The notes under the pieces: generated by a model
The model's database searches: none
The model's input: only the letters and a program-made list of their open reading frames with translations
What the model was told of the DNA's origin: nothing
DNA from: Syngnathus acus
Taxonomy: Eukaryota; Chordata; Actinopteri; Syngnathiformes; Syngnathidae
NCBI RefSeq assembly: GCF_901709675.1
Contig: NC_051104.1
Span: forward strand, 1,117,001-1,181,000
Direction: 5' to 3'
Length of the DNA stretch: 64,000 nt
Translations under genes and position numbers: made by a program
Shown here: positions 28,891-42,479 of the stretch, in pieces
How positions within the stretch are numbered: the stretch's first letter is position 1
Layout of the letters: every line of letters starts with the position of its first letter

Positions 28891-28924
28891 GTCGCCATGG
28901 CAACAATAACGGTTGCCTGGCAAC
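28891..28924. promoter_or_regulatory. Tandem RFX X-box motifs
   Basis: GTCGCCATGGCAAC (28891-28904) is a full match to the RFX X-box (GTHNYY AT RRNAAC). Seven bases later GTTGCCTGGCAAC (28912-28924) repeats the two half-sites with a one-base spacer. CGACGTCAC, a CRE-like word, lies 80 bases away (about 28,809). A YY1-like CAAAATGGCCGCC lies on the minus strand at about 29,055-29,067. Together these suggest a promoter, possibly minus-strand and upstream of mir-124, but no transcript is known. Confidence 0.5.
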
Positions 28925-29099
28925 CATGCTCTTTTAGGGACACGGGGAACGAACCCTGAGGCTTACTATAAATACTGTACATACTTGCGCGTTTTTTTCG
29001 GTTAGCCCCGATGCTAACGTCGCTACCTTGAGGAGATGGGTGTTTTGCGACCGGCGGCCATTTTGGCTCCTGCGTCTCGCTTCCCACCCCTCAATTTGC

Positions 29100-32000
29100 A
29101 GCACACACAACAAAGCATTCCATCAGCACCACCGCTGACATCACTGCAGTCAGCTCAGCTGTTAGCTAAAAATAGACAAGTGCCTATGCAGGAAATATTT
29201 AACTCCTCCTGACCCCCACACCACTCAGGAGAAATGGATTGCATTTTATTTATTTATTATTTTCCCTCCGGCGGGGAAGCGCTGAACTGTAGTCTTTTGC
29301 CCATGCATCAGTCATGAGGTGCGTCTTAGGCATGGGATGTCTTGAGAGCATGCTCCTCAAACTGGCTTTCCAGATGTCGCCTGGTGGCCCACAAAATAAT
29401 TTGCAATCAATGATGTCACATTTAAAAAGGTGTATAATTACATAGACCATTAATACAAATAGTTGAGATGGGAAAAAAATACAGGAATAATACATTTCCA
29501 AACAAGAGTAAGATGTCAGTATTTCTGAGTAAGCATGACCCAGTTAGCATGATAGCTAGCTAACAATCAATGTTAGCAAGCTCTCTTTCATAATTGCAGA
29601 GGTACGATGAGACGTAAAAAGCGGAACGCTAAAGTGCTGCGTCTGACTGTTGTGCCCCACCTAAGGAGCGTCTGCATGTCAGACTTTTTTGGGTGCACGC
29701 TCCTGGTTCCAGACTATCATCCCGACATGGGTGCGGAGGGCTCGTGTCAGGGCTGGCCAGTGTCCAGGACGCATGCGGGGAGTGGGGGGCATGGCCTGGC
29801 ATGGTGTTGCCTCCCCCCCCCCCTCAGCGCGGCTGGCAGCATTGAGCGGCATGAAGGCATTCAGCAAGTGTGAATGCGGCTTTTGTCTGGGCGCGGCGTG
29901 CCAGGCGAGCGCTAATGAGGCGGCTCTTTGTGGTAGGCCTCTCAACATCAAGTGGGCTGGTGGACTCATTAACCTGACTGCCGCAAATAAAGCAGGCAGG
30001 CACAAGAGACGCCTATGATAGCACACTTAAGGCCCCCCCCTTGGTTCCCCTGCAGCCTCCCAGTGCTCCTCTGCCTCTGGCCTATTTCAGGTGTCCCAAA
30101 TAAGGATGCCGCTCTGCTCGTTATGGGCTTTAATCCGATGTTAGCTCTTCACGCTAACCGGCTAAACGTGGCTTTACTCACTCCCATCGAGTTGTCGTTA
30201 TCACGCAACACTTTACACGTTCGTCGATGCTTTCTTTGCGGCGGTCCGGAAGATCCCGATAACTGATAACGTGCAAATTCCACAAACCATTAGGATTTGA
30301 TTATAGCCGTTTAAAAGTGGGTCAATATGCATTTTTATCAAAGCGCCTTGTTCGATTGTTGGCTAATTTGATTGTATCTGGGAGAACTGAAACCAGCACA
30401 TCTATGTTAATAGATGTGCGACAATGGCCGTTGGAGAGTGTCCCAAAAGTGAAGACTCAACGTCAGCCATTTTGCTAAGAAACTAAGAGATTTTGTACGA
30501 CTGCTACCCACTCACTAGAGATGTGAGCCTACACGTGAAATTTGCTAGACGTGTCTGTCACGAGTAGACCCACAAAAGTCTCGAGAAGCCATTCTTGAAA
30601 AGACACAGGACGCTTCCAAGCAGCCAATTTAGGTCACTTTTCCTGGGATCCTTCGAGGCGATAATTATGCATACCAGACAAATGAGCAGTGCTAGATTGT
30701 GAGGAATTTAAATTTTGGGGGTGGAGCATCTTGCCAACTCCTTTTTTTTTAACCATCTTAAATCTTTAAACCGTATAAATGCGCGTTTCGCATCGATGGA
30801 CTTGACTTATTGAGGTCGCCTAAACCGAGCAGCATCTGTCATAACGGGAGTCCGCTGCGAGTCGGATTTGTTAAATAGTTTCTCTTTGGGAAGATGGCTG
30901 AATTATGCATCCGTGTGAAATTGGGTCACGAGCTGCCATTGCGACGACGCGTGCGTTTTTATATCCCTCCTTGCCGTTTACTAGCGCTTAGCGTTAGCGC
31001 TCCCGGGCGTAACCCCCCCCCTGATATTGATTCTGTGTTCCTGTCGTGTTGTGTTTGATATACGACTTAAGAAATTGCCCAAGCATTTGATCAGTTTGCT
31101 TGTATGTAGATTAGATACATCAGATATTCCAGACCCTCCCTGCTATTTTTCATGTTGGTCCGCATCCGTTTTACGGCCTCTCATTGTCCTCGCCGCGCGG
31201 CGAACGATTTTAATCTGACGACGGTCGAGCATGCTCTCGATAAGCAAACGGCGACACCGGTAGGGGACACGCACGCAGGGGCGTGGGGGGAGGGGACGAC
31301 GGGTTTGGCGGCAGCTGCCACAATACGCCGCTAATCGAGCGAGGGGGCTCATTTGGCCAAAAAGGAAATATTCATAGCGACATCAAAGAGCTCGCTGACA
31401 AATTGCAGATGAGCTTCCATCAATTAGACGGAGCCTGGCTAATGTTTATTTAAATGAAACTGCATTATTGATCGGCTTCGGCAACATTTGTCTGCAGAGC
31501 TACTTTCACACTAACTGCTAAGATCTTTGCTGCTCAAGTTGGACAGGAGTGCACGCTGTCATATTTCTAGGGCTGGAAATGTAAAAACATAAAATAACAA
31601 TTATATACCCACACTATAACAAATTTAAAAGAAAATATAAAATTTGCTGAGAAAATTAAAAAAATTAATCTCTACAGTAAAAAAATGGAATGTAATAAAT
31701 CTGCATGCTTTAACACGTCGTACATAATATGTATAATAAAATACATTCATATGTTTCTTTAAAATACACCAATGAAAATAAAATACAAATGATTAAATAG
31801 AAATAATAAATGCTACTTTTAAAATGGAGATGAGGTAACAACTTTAACAAAAATACACACACATCATAATGAATACTAATAAATGGAGATTACCAACTAA
31901 TAAAGTGTATGAGATCAAATATAAGGAAAAAATACAAATAAAATATACAATTTCTGTATAACAAATGTAAAATGAAATACATAGTCAGGGAGAAATGTTA

Positions 32001-35000
32001 CTATTAATGTCGTGATAGATGGCTAATGCACGTGCGCAAATACACACACACACACGCGCACACACAAACAGTGAATGCTTGCATGCAGGATACCTGCACA
32101 GATGGCAGGCCCCCGTCATCCTGCTGGACGTGCTCTTACAGTGTTGGCTGGGAGAAAAATGAGGTGAGGAGAGGAGGAAAAAAAAAAAAAAAATGTAAAA
32201 AAACAAAAACAAAAAACGTTTTATATGTCACACACACACACTCACACGCACACACATTTGCCTTGTCACTTAACTCGCGTTGAATCTGCTCCTGCATCCA
32301 TGGCACTTGTCTAAATGCGGTTAAAAATGAGTACAATAAAAACACACACACACGTGAAACATGTGGAAAGGAACCCTTGAGGTTTTTCTTCAAGATGACT
32401 CGGAAAGCTCTGACGATTTATTGCTGTCAGTCACCAGGATTGCTTTCATCCCGTCTAATTATGACGGATCAGGGCCCGGTTCGGTGTGCACTCACATCTG
32501 TGTGTTTGCGTGTGTGTGCGTGGAGGCAGCAAAAGCGGCGCCAAAGCACACGTCTCCGAAACGTAAATGGCATTTTCGCAGCACGGAGGAGTCTATTACG
32601 AGAAGGTCTCGGTTCTCAACAAGAGCATCCTTCACTCTTATTGAGTCTTCTGGTCGCTGCGATAGCCTCCGGTCAAGGCTTTGCTGATAGCTTGCGTGGA
32701 ACCTTTCGGACATTTTTTGGGGCACATTTTAAGATTACTTGGCCAATTTTGGGGTCCTTCAAAGATTAACTTGTCCAGTTTATAGCAACCACATATTTAT
32801 GCTAGACAGATGAGCGTCATGAAATTGCTACGACATCGATCGCTACGTTAGCATCTCGGCTCGAGTGTTACATTTAATATTTTATCTCCATGTGACACGC
32901 TGGAAAGCTCAGGCAGGGATGGCTGGAGCCACGTTGGGAAGAACTCACGCGAATGAAATGGATATAGGAAAGCTCAGCATCGGTCTTCTTTTCCCCCTTC
33001 ATCTGCTGCGGCCACCGTTTTTCGGCCCCCCGATTACGTGACAACTGCAATTTGCCTACTTAATCGTTCCTGCGTTGTGGTTCACATTTCAATTAATTTC
33101 TCTCCCCCTTGGCGCTCACTGCAGGGGAGGGGAGGGGGGGTGAGATTTCTGTCGGGCGGGGGGGTGGGCGCACATACATGATGGAGAGCGATGGGGGTTG
33201 GGAGGGGACACCATAAAGGAATGGGAAAATGCCTGCGCAGCACATTCGCATGTATAACGGCGCAGGTCAGGAAGATTGTGAAGTTTGTACGTATGTGTGT
33301 GTGCGTGTGTGTGCGTGTGTGTGCGTGCATACTAATCAGCTCCCAGAGGCCCTTTAGAGGCTTCAAATCCCTCAGCTTGTCATTTCTCGCCATTAGTCTT
33401 AGCAGGCTAAGTGGGGGGAGTGTGGAGGATAACCTGGCTACTGCAGCTCTTATCTGCTCCTCTCCGTGTCCAGCTGACATTCCGTGACATTCCGAGGAGG
33501 TCTCTGCGCGATGTACGGCGTACGCCGGGCGTGGCCGGGAAAGCTGCTGTGCGGCCATTTTCAAACCGAGCCACTACGTTGTAACTTGGTCGCGCACGGA
33601 AGTATGACTGACAACAAATATTGTTGCGGAAACCAAAAAAATTGTCTTCTATATTCTTCAGGAAATTGTGTGTTAAAAAAAAATGTGGAGCATTCTGGGA
33701 CATTGTCTGGGAGCACAAATTTTGAGGAGGTGTGCATTTTTTGATCTGTCCCAAAATGTATATTCTATTTCTGATTCTCTGCCATGCTGATTAAATCTTT
33801 TCATGTCGCTTTAGAACGACCTCCCGCTAGTGTTGACGCTAACGGCCAAGCAAATGAGGAAGGTAATGTGGGGGTGGTTATGGTACTGTCGTAGCGGTAC
33901 AGAGGGACGAGGGGGGGTGCCTGGTCTCACCATCAGCTCTCATTAAGGAGACGACAACGGCGGTATTGCGTCGAGGCCTGACCCTTAATTCACAAGCCCG
34001 CCGCGAACCCTCCGTCCGTTACCAAGCGGATGGCGGCTCGCTAATGGAGCCTGACATCCTCCTCTCGCTTACAGGCAAGGCAAGGTAAAAGCAGACGGTG
34101 GCGGCGGTGTGTTAGTGTACACGCAACCACAATCATCCGTGCTAAAAATAGAAAGTACAGTAGAAAAGTCGAGCATGTTTCCCCGTAGGAAATAAAGCGA
34201 ATTGATTTTGATGTTCCAGGCACTTTGTGAAAGCTTGTTTTAAGGCACTTTTTAACATAAAACATGAGTAATGTGCGTGGTGCATCAAGATACGGCACTT
34301 CTCAAATCTTCTTCCTCAATTGTAATGAATGGAAATGTCATTATTCTGTTCTATCATGTTCGTATTAAGCTAGCAGCGGCATGTCAAACAATTCACCAGA
34401 AGTTTACTATGCAAAATATCCACTATGAATTATTACCTTTAGTTTGAAAATAAAATAAGTTTTTCTGAAAATGTGAAGTAAAATTACTCAAATTTATAAG
34501 AATTGTTTTCAACTGTTTATTATAATCACTGGGAAAAATATATATTAAACACGTGGAATGTCTTTCTGTGTGGTCAGATTTGCTATTGCTAGCAAATAAA
34601 TATTTCTGATGTAAAATATGTCATAAAATGTTGTCATATTTTTACACATTTCTAATAACTGAAGTAAAAGTGTCAGAGTGCGTACATACTGTATGTATAC
34701 ACCATTGTTAGCTCTTTTTCTCTCGCTCTCTTTACCGCTTTGTGTGTCACGCTGGCTCGCTCTTGTCGTTCGTTGCTTGAGATTCAGGCAACGGAAGCAA
34801 AAAGCTGCACTGATAAATAGGTCAGAGAGCTTTTGCAGCCCCCCCACTCCCAGACCCTCCAATGGTTTCAGGCCCAGCTTGGCAAATTGAACACAATTAA
34901 GGCCCAAGGGAAAGGTTGCACTTTTCCTTGCAGTCGATGGGAGCAGCGAGTCGGTGCGAACATGCCGCCATGCGTGTTTGCTACAGCATGCCTGAGCATA

Positions 35001-36830
35001 GAAGAGGAGGATGCGGGTGGGGGTTTGGGGGCAGGTGGGCGGCAGCCATTACAGAAAAACATCATAGCATCTCTGCTTAGCGTCTCCTCTGCCGCTTATT
35101 GGGTGCGCGTTAAAAGAAATGTTTGAGATGTTGTGCAAATGCGGCGGTTAGCGTCTCAGCAGGCTATGTAGAAGCACTCTCCTTCATTCACACGCTTTCG
35201 TTACGCTTCTGTGTCCGCTAAACATAAAGATTCGAGCATTAGCGCCTTCCGTGCCTCAGCTCTCACTTACTGGATCATCATTGTGGATACGGTGTAACAA
35301 AAATAAAAATGAAAACAGTATATATAGTTGTAAATTTAAACAATGAACACAATAGCAGATTTAGCTAAAGCTATTAGCAAGTTTGCTACCAAGTGTCAAA
35401 GATAAACGTGGTTGCCCGGTTCTCCTGTGATTTCAACTTCACACCGCATCAAGGTGATAAATCAGGTCAACTGACGTGTAATCTGCCAAAACAAGCCGTG
35501 GCGGCCTCAATAGAGACTGAAGGAACATTTTCACAGCAGTCAATGGTGAGGAGCCCATTGACCTTTCGTTACGCCGGGTGTGATAAGGCCAAATATCTCC
35601 GCAGCCCAAATGTCAACTCACTGTATGTGTTATAATTGCTACTTTTTTTTCCCTCCGAGACAATGTTTCCGAGGGTCTGCGCCTGAACATTTACCCTACT
35701 TCATTATGATTAGTAGTTTTTTTTAAATTAAAGCAAGGAATTCAGGGAATCCCTAGAGTGGCGCGCTCGTTAATGCCTTCTCATTAGTCGTTTTTATGCA
35801 TGGACAAATAAACAAATGCTAATAAACTCATTATTTTCCACACAACTAATTCGGGGAGCCATGAATATTCATGTTAGTTACGAGAAGTAGCGCAATTATG
35901 CCTTAGCCCAGATTCTTAAAAACATGCACTTGTTGTTTTCTTTGATGGCCTTTTTTGTCCCAAAATGAATGGTGTGGTACTTTGCAGTAGCTTGAGAAAC
36001 TAACTCAAGGCTAGCTCAAATGACTATTAGTCCAAGGTGTACCACACATTCAAAATGAATGGTGTGGTACCTTGCAGTAGCTCGAGAAGCTAAGCTTCCA
36101 CTTTTTATTTTTCAATTTTTTTACTACGATTGACAGACAACCAGAGGTGTACCCCACCTCTTGCCCCTAAATCAACTTGAGTCCAACTCAGCCAACCCCC
36201 CTAATGAGAAAAAGCTCTCTAGAAAATGAATGGATGTGTTTGATGGCATCTTTCTTTTCTTTCTCGTTATGCACCTTCCCTATCCTGACGTTGATTAGTC
36301 CTGACCTAAGCAACCTAGCTCTACTCTATCCAATCAGACTAATCATTTCCCCTCCCCCCCCCGTGCCCCCTTCTTCTTCGTTGTCGTCTTCTCAAGGCTA
36401 ATGGGCTTTCCCTGCTCTGGTGACTTTTCACTTAATGGGGCAATGCTGGGCGGAATGGTCACTCCCTTGAGTCCAACCTTCTTCGTACATAAATGCCTGC
36501 TAGTCTTTCGAAGGAATAAGCATGTGTCATATTTTGCACTGTTTATTTACCGCTATGAGTCCACGTGTGTCGCGCCACCGCATGAATATGCATGCAGCTC
36601 CCAAAGGGCATGCCGATGAATGAATATTCACACTTAATCTATAGACAACGGCACACATGCATTATTTATTGCTTGTTCTTTTTTGGGGGGTTTAATTTAA
36701 TTTTCATCCCCTGTTCGTTTCCTGCCACGCTGGCATTTTCGACAGTAACCATGATGATAAGCAACCAAAATATTTTTGCCTGTCATGTTTCTTTTTTAAA
36801 TATGAATGATCCTCTAGTAATTTTTTTAAA
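29100..36830. other. Gene desert between mir-124 and ythdf3, left part
   Basis: No gene recognised. Contents: a GT tract at about 33,294-33,329; an AT-rich, A-biased stretch at 31,570-31,990 with repeated AAATAAAATACAAAT-like words; a poly-A run near 32,177-32,193; and a direct duplication at 35,961-36,098. About 31,360-31,510 is a repeat-free block with GGAAATATTCAT, CAATTAGACGG and GTTTATTTAAATGAAAC words that may be regulatory. The open frames are short or cross simple repeats. Confidence 0.5.
35961..36098. repeat. Short direct duplication with internal hairpin
   Basis: A unit of about 42 bases starting CAAAATGAATGGTGTGGTAC occurs at 35961 and again at 36051 with about three differences. 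Between them, GGTGTACCACACATT is nearly the reverse complement of the start of the unit. Confidence 0.7.
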
Positions 36831-37045
36831 ATAAATACAGTTAGAAATAACAATAGGGTTTAAAAAATTTATAAAATGTAATTATAATTCATTTGTGTAA
36901 ATTAATTAATTTAAAAATGCAATTTAATTTAATTTAATAAATACAGTTAAAAATAAAAATAGGTTCTAAAATGTTTATAAAATTTAATTATAATTTATTT
37001 GTGTTAATGAAATAATTTGAAATCTTAATTCAATTTAATTTTTTT
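36831..37045. repeat. Two-copy AT-rich tandem duplication (106-base unit)
   Basis: ATAAATACAGTTA starts both copies, at 36831 and 36937. Both then contain AAAATAATAGG-like, TTTATAAAAT and AATTATAATT words in the same order, with moderate divergence. Confidence 0.75.
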
Positions 37046-38520
37046 TTTCTTTCAAAAACACTCAATGTGACTATTGTCTTCCTGTATATCTTAAAAGCTG
37101 AAAGAATAAGCTATTGTGTTTGCGTGGTGAAGGCTGGCGATTGCTGACTATCCCGCCTGAATGAATCAAATTCCCGCCTGGGAAAAGTCGTGTTCACACT
37201 CTGTCTAAAAGGCTTTTTGGCGAGAGCAAGGTGACACTTTAAAAGCTTTTTCTTGGACGCAAAAAGCTGCTTTCTACACAATTGAACCAACAAGTCAAAT
37301 TGCATTAGGGACGCGCAAATAGACCCAAAACACAAAAAGACTGAATGACGTGTTTAACTAATCGGCCTGTCGCAACAACCGGAAGAGCAAGTCAGCCTGA
37401 CACACAAAAAAATCATCAGTGGCAAAAATTTGGGAGAAAATAATGCCTCATTTTAAATAAGTAAACAGCGACGCTTACCTTGCGCTAGCTAGCTTTCATG
37501 TTAGCACTGTTACCTGCTTTTATTCTGCTAGCTCCTGTTTTGTTTTCCCTGGCAAGTCTGCTATGTGTGACTCTCAAATGTAGACGATATTGTTGGTATT
37601 GGGTTTAATTCGTTAGCCCTCAAAGTAATAACAACATGCAAACTTTGATGGTTGACATTTTAAAGTAATGACCTCGAGAACTAAACAAAAGTAAAGTGTC
37701 TCATCACTCATTAGCCCCCCCAAATAACAACTATCTGCGCCATCTAATGTTGAATATTTTTACCGTAATGATCACCGCATGCACTGACTCCGAGACGCTA
37801 ATTTGCGCGGCGCTCCTGTGTGAATATTTGAGCGTTACTGTTTGTTATCTCCCCCCATCTCTCTCCCACGCTTGTGCGCAGCGACGTAACCTCGCCGTAA
37901 ACTCACTCAAGCCCGAAACGTGTCACCTCCAAATCAAAACCCGCCGCTTTTTTACAGCAGACGAGGGGATTCTGTCGGGAATCATCGCAGACTCGCTTTT
38001 TATTATTCTTGCTTTGTTCCGCCGGCTCAGAAGAAGAAAAATATGTCAACGTGATTTCTTCTGGGTGGCAAAGAGATTTGCAAATAAAAAACATTTTCTG
38101 GGAAGTTTGAAGCTCGCCTGCTGTGTCGTGCTCACTTTTTGTTGTGCATGACGTGTGGGCGGTATCGGGGTTGCTTATGTTTTTTTTTCTTCATCTGATT
38201 GCCTGCTGCCAACACTAATGTGTCACCTCTGGAGAATTGTCGCGAAAACTCGCACAAAAGAAAACTTATGTTGGACAACTTGGTTGAATGGACTTTTTTT
38301 GTGTGTGTGCTTAGATCGAGCCACCATCGTGTGAGCGATTTGGTGATTGGAGGTGAAGGCAAACCTGCGCATCATCATGTCCTAATCCCGGAGAGGCGTA
38401 ATCCCAGATTAGGCATCATCATCATCTCTGGTGAGGGGCGTGGCCGAGGCCATCATGCCGGTTTTGCCATGATTGCTTGTGTCGGAGCCCGAAATGGCCA
38501 ACGCGAAAAGTTGATTCCTC

Positions 38521-38524
38521 TGTG

Positions 38525-38600
<76 letters not shown>
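38521..38600. repeat. (TGCG)n microsatellite
   Basis: About nineteen TGCG units, nearly perfect. Confidence 0.95.
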
Positions 38601-38703
38601 AGGTCAATCTCATCACTCTGCTCACTGGCACAGGGTGGAGCTGTAATCCTAAAGGGTCAGAGTTCGGCTTCATGCTGCTCGCCTGGCTAAAAGGGCAGAT
38701 GGG

Positions 38704-38719
38704 ACACACACGCACACGC

Positions 38720-38801
<82 letters not shown>
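38704..38801. repeat. (CA)n microsatellite
   Basis: CACACG units passing into about 75 bases of pure CA. With the TGCG array 100 bases to the left it is partly complementary in inverted orientation. Confidence 0.95.
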
Positions 38802-38805
<4 letters not shown>

Positions 38806-41800
38806 CCGGCCCGCTTTGAAGGGCAGATGGGAACTTTGTCATTTCAGCTCCATGCAATGCTTTTTAAATTATACTCCATCTCCCGAGAATATACTTGCAC
38901 AGTATTTTCAATTTAGTTGATTTTGCTACTTTTCATCGATGTCATTCTTTGTCATCTTGTCTTTGTGAGTTGATGACAGACGAAGGGAAATGACGAGCTA
39001 AAAAGGCGACGCAGTCTTCATTTGTCTGCGCAGGTGCGAGAGTACAAAACCTTGGTTGTGGAAGAGACCATAGCGGTTAGCCTTCCTTGCTTTGGCTATT
39101 CTGGTCCGAGCTAGTCTTAAAAAATTCATACCACCTCTGGAATGTGTCATTGATTAATCAACTCATCTTTTATTACTTTAAAGTCAACTACAAAAAATTG
39201 CAGTTGCGGTCATGCCTTAATTCACGTTTAATCGTGCAAATATGGATGCGATGCGCTTCCATCCCAAAATGGAGTCCGATAAAAGCGAGACCATGCAGAT
39301 GTTCCCTTTTGTCTCCTGCAGATTTGTTCCAAATCGAGGCCGCCTAATCTTACTCGAGCAGATTATACATGTATTAAAATCCTTTCAAATTGCACGTTTG
39401 CGGCGCACAAGCGAGGAAAGCAGATTAGCGACATGTCGAGACTTTAGAAAAATGCTGCACTGACAATTTAGGAGAAGATACGCTACAAGTAGCACAACTG
39501 TATACGACAATCACTACACTTGTCGTGGAAGTGACCAATTATGACACAACACGATTAATTGTCATTAATTGTACGAAAGTCTCTCGACATGTTGCGACGC
39601 AGGAGGACCCGCGCGGTCGCAAGTGAGCCCCAGCGGGCTCGTCACTGAGGTTTAGCCGCAGGTCGACTGTGACAGGGTTGCACCTCAATTATCGAGTATC
39701 ATCACCTCTGTCTCGGCATCTTGTCAGCCAACAACCACTTCCTTCCACGCGCTGCCATACAAACCAGCCCCCCCCCCTTCTCAATCTCACTGGAGGATGC
39801 CCGCGAGGATGTGTGGGGGAGGGGCGACTCATAGACATTCGGTTCATACTGTTAGAATATTTCATCATCTGGATGCTTTTTATTAAATGTGAATCATCGT
39901 CTCTTGATATTTTGAGATCACGTACAGTCCATTTCAATTTATCACACCAGCAACAACACTCAGTTTGTCTTCTTAACGACAAATCCAACAGTCGGTCTTA
40001 TTTCGATCGTGTCATGTTTTATGCATCCGCCTAAACTAATAAGGTCAACTAGTAGCGAAATGGCTGACAGGAGCGTGTATGTCGGAACAATGGCCACGCG
40101 TCGCACACAATAGGGCGGGACGCGCAATGAGTCAACGTGGAGGTGTGCGTCCAGCTGGAGCCCTCCGCCCCCGGAAGGTCACCAACCGCTCGCCGCCTCA
40201 TGAAAATGGATGGCGCACGGGGGGGAAAGTTGCTTTGTCACACAGATAACCCCGACGCGTGGCGGCCACCTTTGTTTTGGGGTTTTTTTGGGGGGGGGGG
40301 GCTTGCATCTCACTTGCGACAGTGAAGTGAGTTCTGATCCACCGAGTAGATGCAAGTGGAGGATCAAAAAAGAATCATTGCTAGTTGTTAGCACAACTGT
40401 GGCATTTTGCATTGGTTGTTAGCATTAAGCTAAGCTCCAAAGGTAAAGCGAATATATCATTTTAGCAATATGAGAATAATAATAGTATGTAAAAAATATT
40501 CAAAAGGACCCTACGATAATGTTACGTGTGTGTTTCTAGACAAAATAGAGGCAGAGAGAGGCTAGATTTCAGTGTGTGACCGACATCAGCGCTTTCTGTC
40601 ATAGTGCACCTTCACGCTCATTCGCGTTGCACCATTCTGTTTTGTAAATGAAAAAAAAAGGGGGGGGGGGCCGGCGGGATTGGGGTTAATTCCACTCGCC
40701 ACCCAGGCCGGAAGAAAAGTGATTGATTTGTGTCGAGTGTATGATCCGGGGCCGCCCTTTGATGGGATGCTTTTGTGGCGCGGGCACAAAAGGCGCGTGG
40801 AGCCATCAGTCAGCCGCCATTGTTGGCCGTGTTCATTGTGAAGGATCCAGGTCGCCCTCGGACGGGGGCTTTATTAGCAGTCAGAAAAACCTCACTGCTC
40901 ATCTCATCTACCAATGGAGGTCATTTGGCAAAAAAAAAAAAAAATCACCAATCCTAATCGTTAGCCTTTCAATAGTGTTTTGAATAGAGTGTTAGCATTA
41001 TGTTAAAGAGAGCGCTGGCTAATGATTAGTGGCGGTGTGTCAATGTTATAACCATACGTATAAATATACCGTACAAATTTACAATTTAGAAAAAAAAAAG
41101 ATGTCTTTGGTCTCATGTGGCTGAGAGAGCAATGTGCCATGTTGCTCCAAAAAGGAGGCGAGAGGGAGGAAGTGGGTGGAGTGGGGGGGGACATTGCTTT
41201 AATCTGATTAGACCTGGCTCAAATCCCAACCAGGGACTGAAGTGCAGCGCTTGCGGTTTGCGAAGGGTTTACGCTTAAATCTGGCCCATCGAAATAATCT
41301 CACCCCCGGAAACAAATCAACGGCACTAAAGACATAAGTCGGTGCACGGACAGGCACAAGGCAGAATGAAAATTCTATCAACTATCCCATTGATTAATCA
41401 AGTAATTGAATACAATTTTATTTTGCTTTATTAAACACAATAATATTGTGGCTGACCAATTGTGTTGCTATCCTCACGTTCCAATTACAGTATCTGTGAC
41501 TTTGAATGTGTCTGGCTTTGCAAGCGTTCGAAGTAAAATTTCATTCTGGATTGCTCACGACCAGATTATATTACTGTAAAACAATATTTTGAAGTCTTAT
41601 TACCGGCCACCGAGTCAGCGTGCAACATTCCCGTATCAGTTTTAAATTGTAAATTCTAAATTAAATGTAAAAAAAAGAAACCTAATGCAATTTTGCCGGA
41701 GTAGAACACAGCGGCTAATTGTGTTCCGCGCTACGGTTCCCCCTTCGTCCCACCTTGGTTCCTCCGCTTCCATCGCTCTGCTTTAATTATCCATGCGGCA

Positions 41801-42363
41801 GGTGTTTGTCTTCCCGCCCCAGCAGGCCAGTTGATGACCGCAGTCCGGCGCCGCGAACCGCTCGCTGTCCGTGCCGAGAACCCCCCCACCCCCGTAGATT
41901 TTAGCTACATTCTGCTACTGCGTTTGTGTTTTATCTGCGGTCCACACACGGTGCTACATAATCCGAATGAGGAAAAAGTAGCGAGGAGGCACAACGTGAT
42001 AAAAGTGGTGCTTTGGCGCCTTCTTATGGCATTTATGGCATTTATCGTGTCAAAATCAGCCTGAGACTTTGATTTAGACAAAAGTAGTGCTCCTAGTGCT
42101 TAATCAAAATAGTAAAAAAGTGAATGTCGCAAAATGATGCGTAAAGGGTTAAAACCTGGAAGAAAAAAGCGCCACACACGCTTGATGAATTATTAATGAG
42201 CCGACGAGGCGCCAGGACGTTGGGCCAGTGTCGTGGCTCGCCTTGACAAAAATCCGCACTTACTTCCATCCTCCGGCCACTCCTAACCCCCCCCCCCGAA
42301 ACTGGTTTGATCCTGATTGCGGACGCTGCAGCTGGCAGTTTCCACAATCATGCGCAGCCTGCA

Positions 42364-42389
42364 CCCCCCCCCCCCCCCCCCCCCCCCCC
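42364..42389. repeat. Poly-C run
   Basis: Twenty-six consecutive C, then A and a further C-run. It could be a polymorphic site or a place of assembly error. Confidence 0.9.
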
Positions 42390-42479
42390 ACCCCCAACAC
42401 GCCGTCGATAATATGGACGGCAAGGCCAGACCGGCTGAATCATAACCACAAGCCACTAAAATTGACAGACCCCTCCACC

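Larger units (their letters stand above)
37046..42479. other. Gene desert between mir-124 and ythdf3, middle part
   Basis: No gene recognised. It contains a TGCG array (38521-38600), a CA array (38704-38801), several GTTAGC-type clusters (for example 40418-40435), and a C-run of 26 bases at 42364-42389. A 151-codon open frame at 37696-38151 shows no domain I recognise and is probably chance. Confidence 0.5.

Noticed and set aside
29123-29145. ATCAGCACCACCGCTGACATC as a second RE1
   Set aside because: Only the left half matches; the right half does not fit at any accepted spacing.
37696-38151. 151-codon open frame
   Set aside because: No domain, no splice or promoter context, AT-rich composition like its flanks; probably chance.
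42361-42389. Long C-run, and G-runs at 63784-63802 and elsewhere, as G-quadruplex elements
   Set aside because: They are homopolymer runs and may vary in length or be assembly artefacts; no promoter context except the last one.
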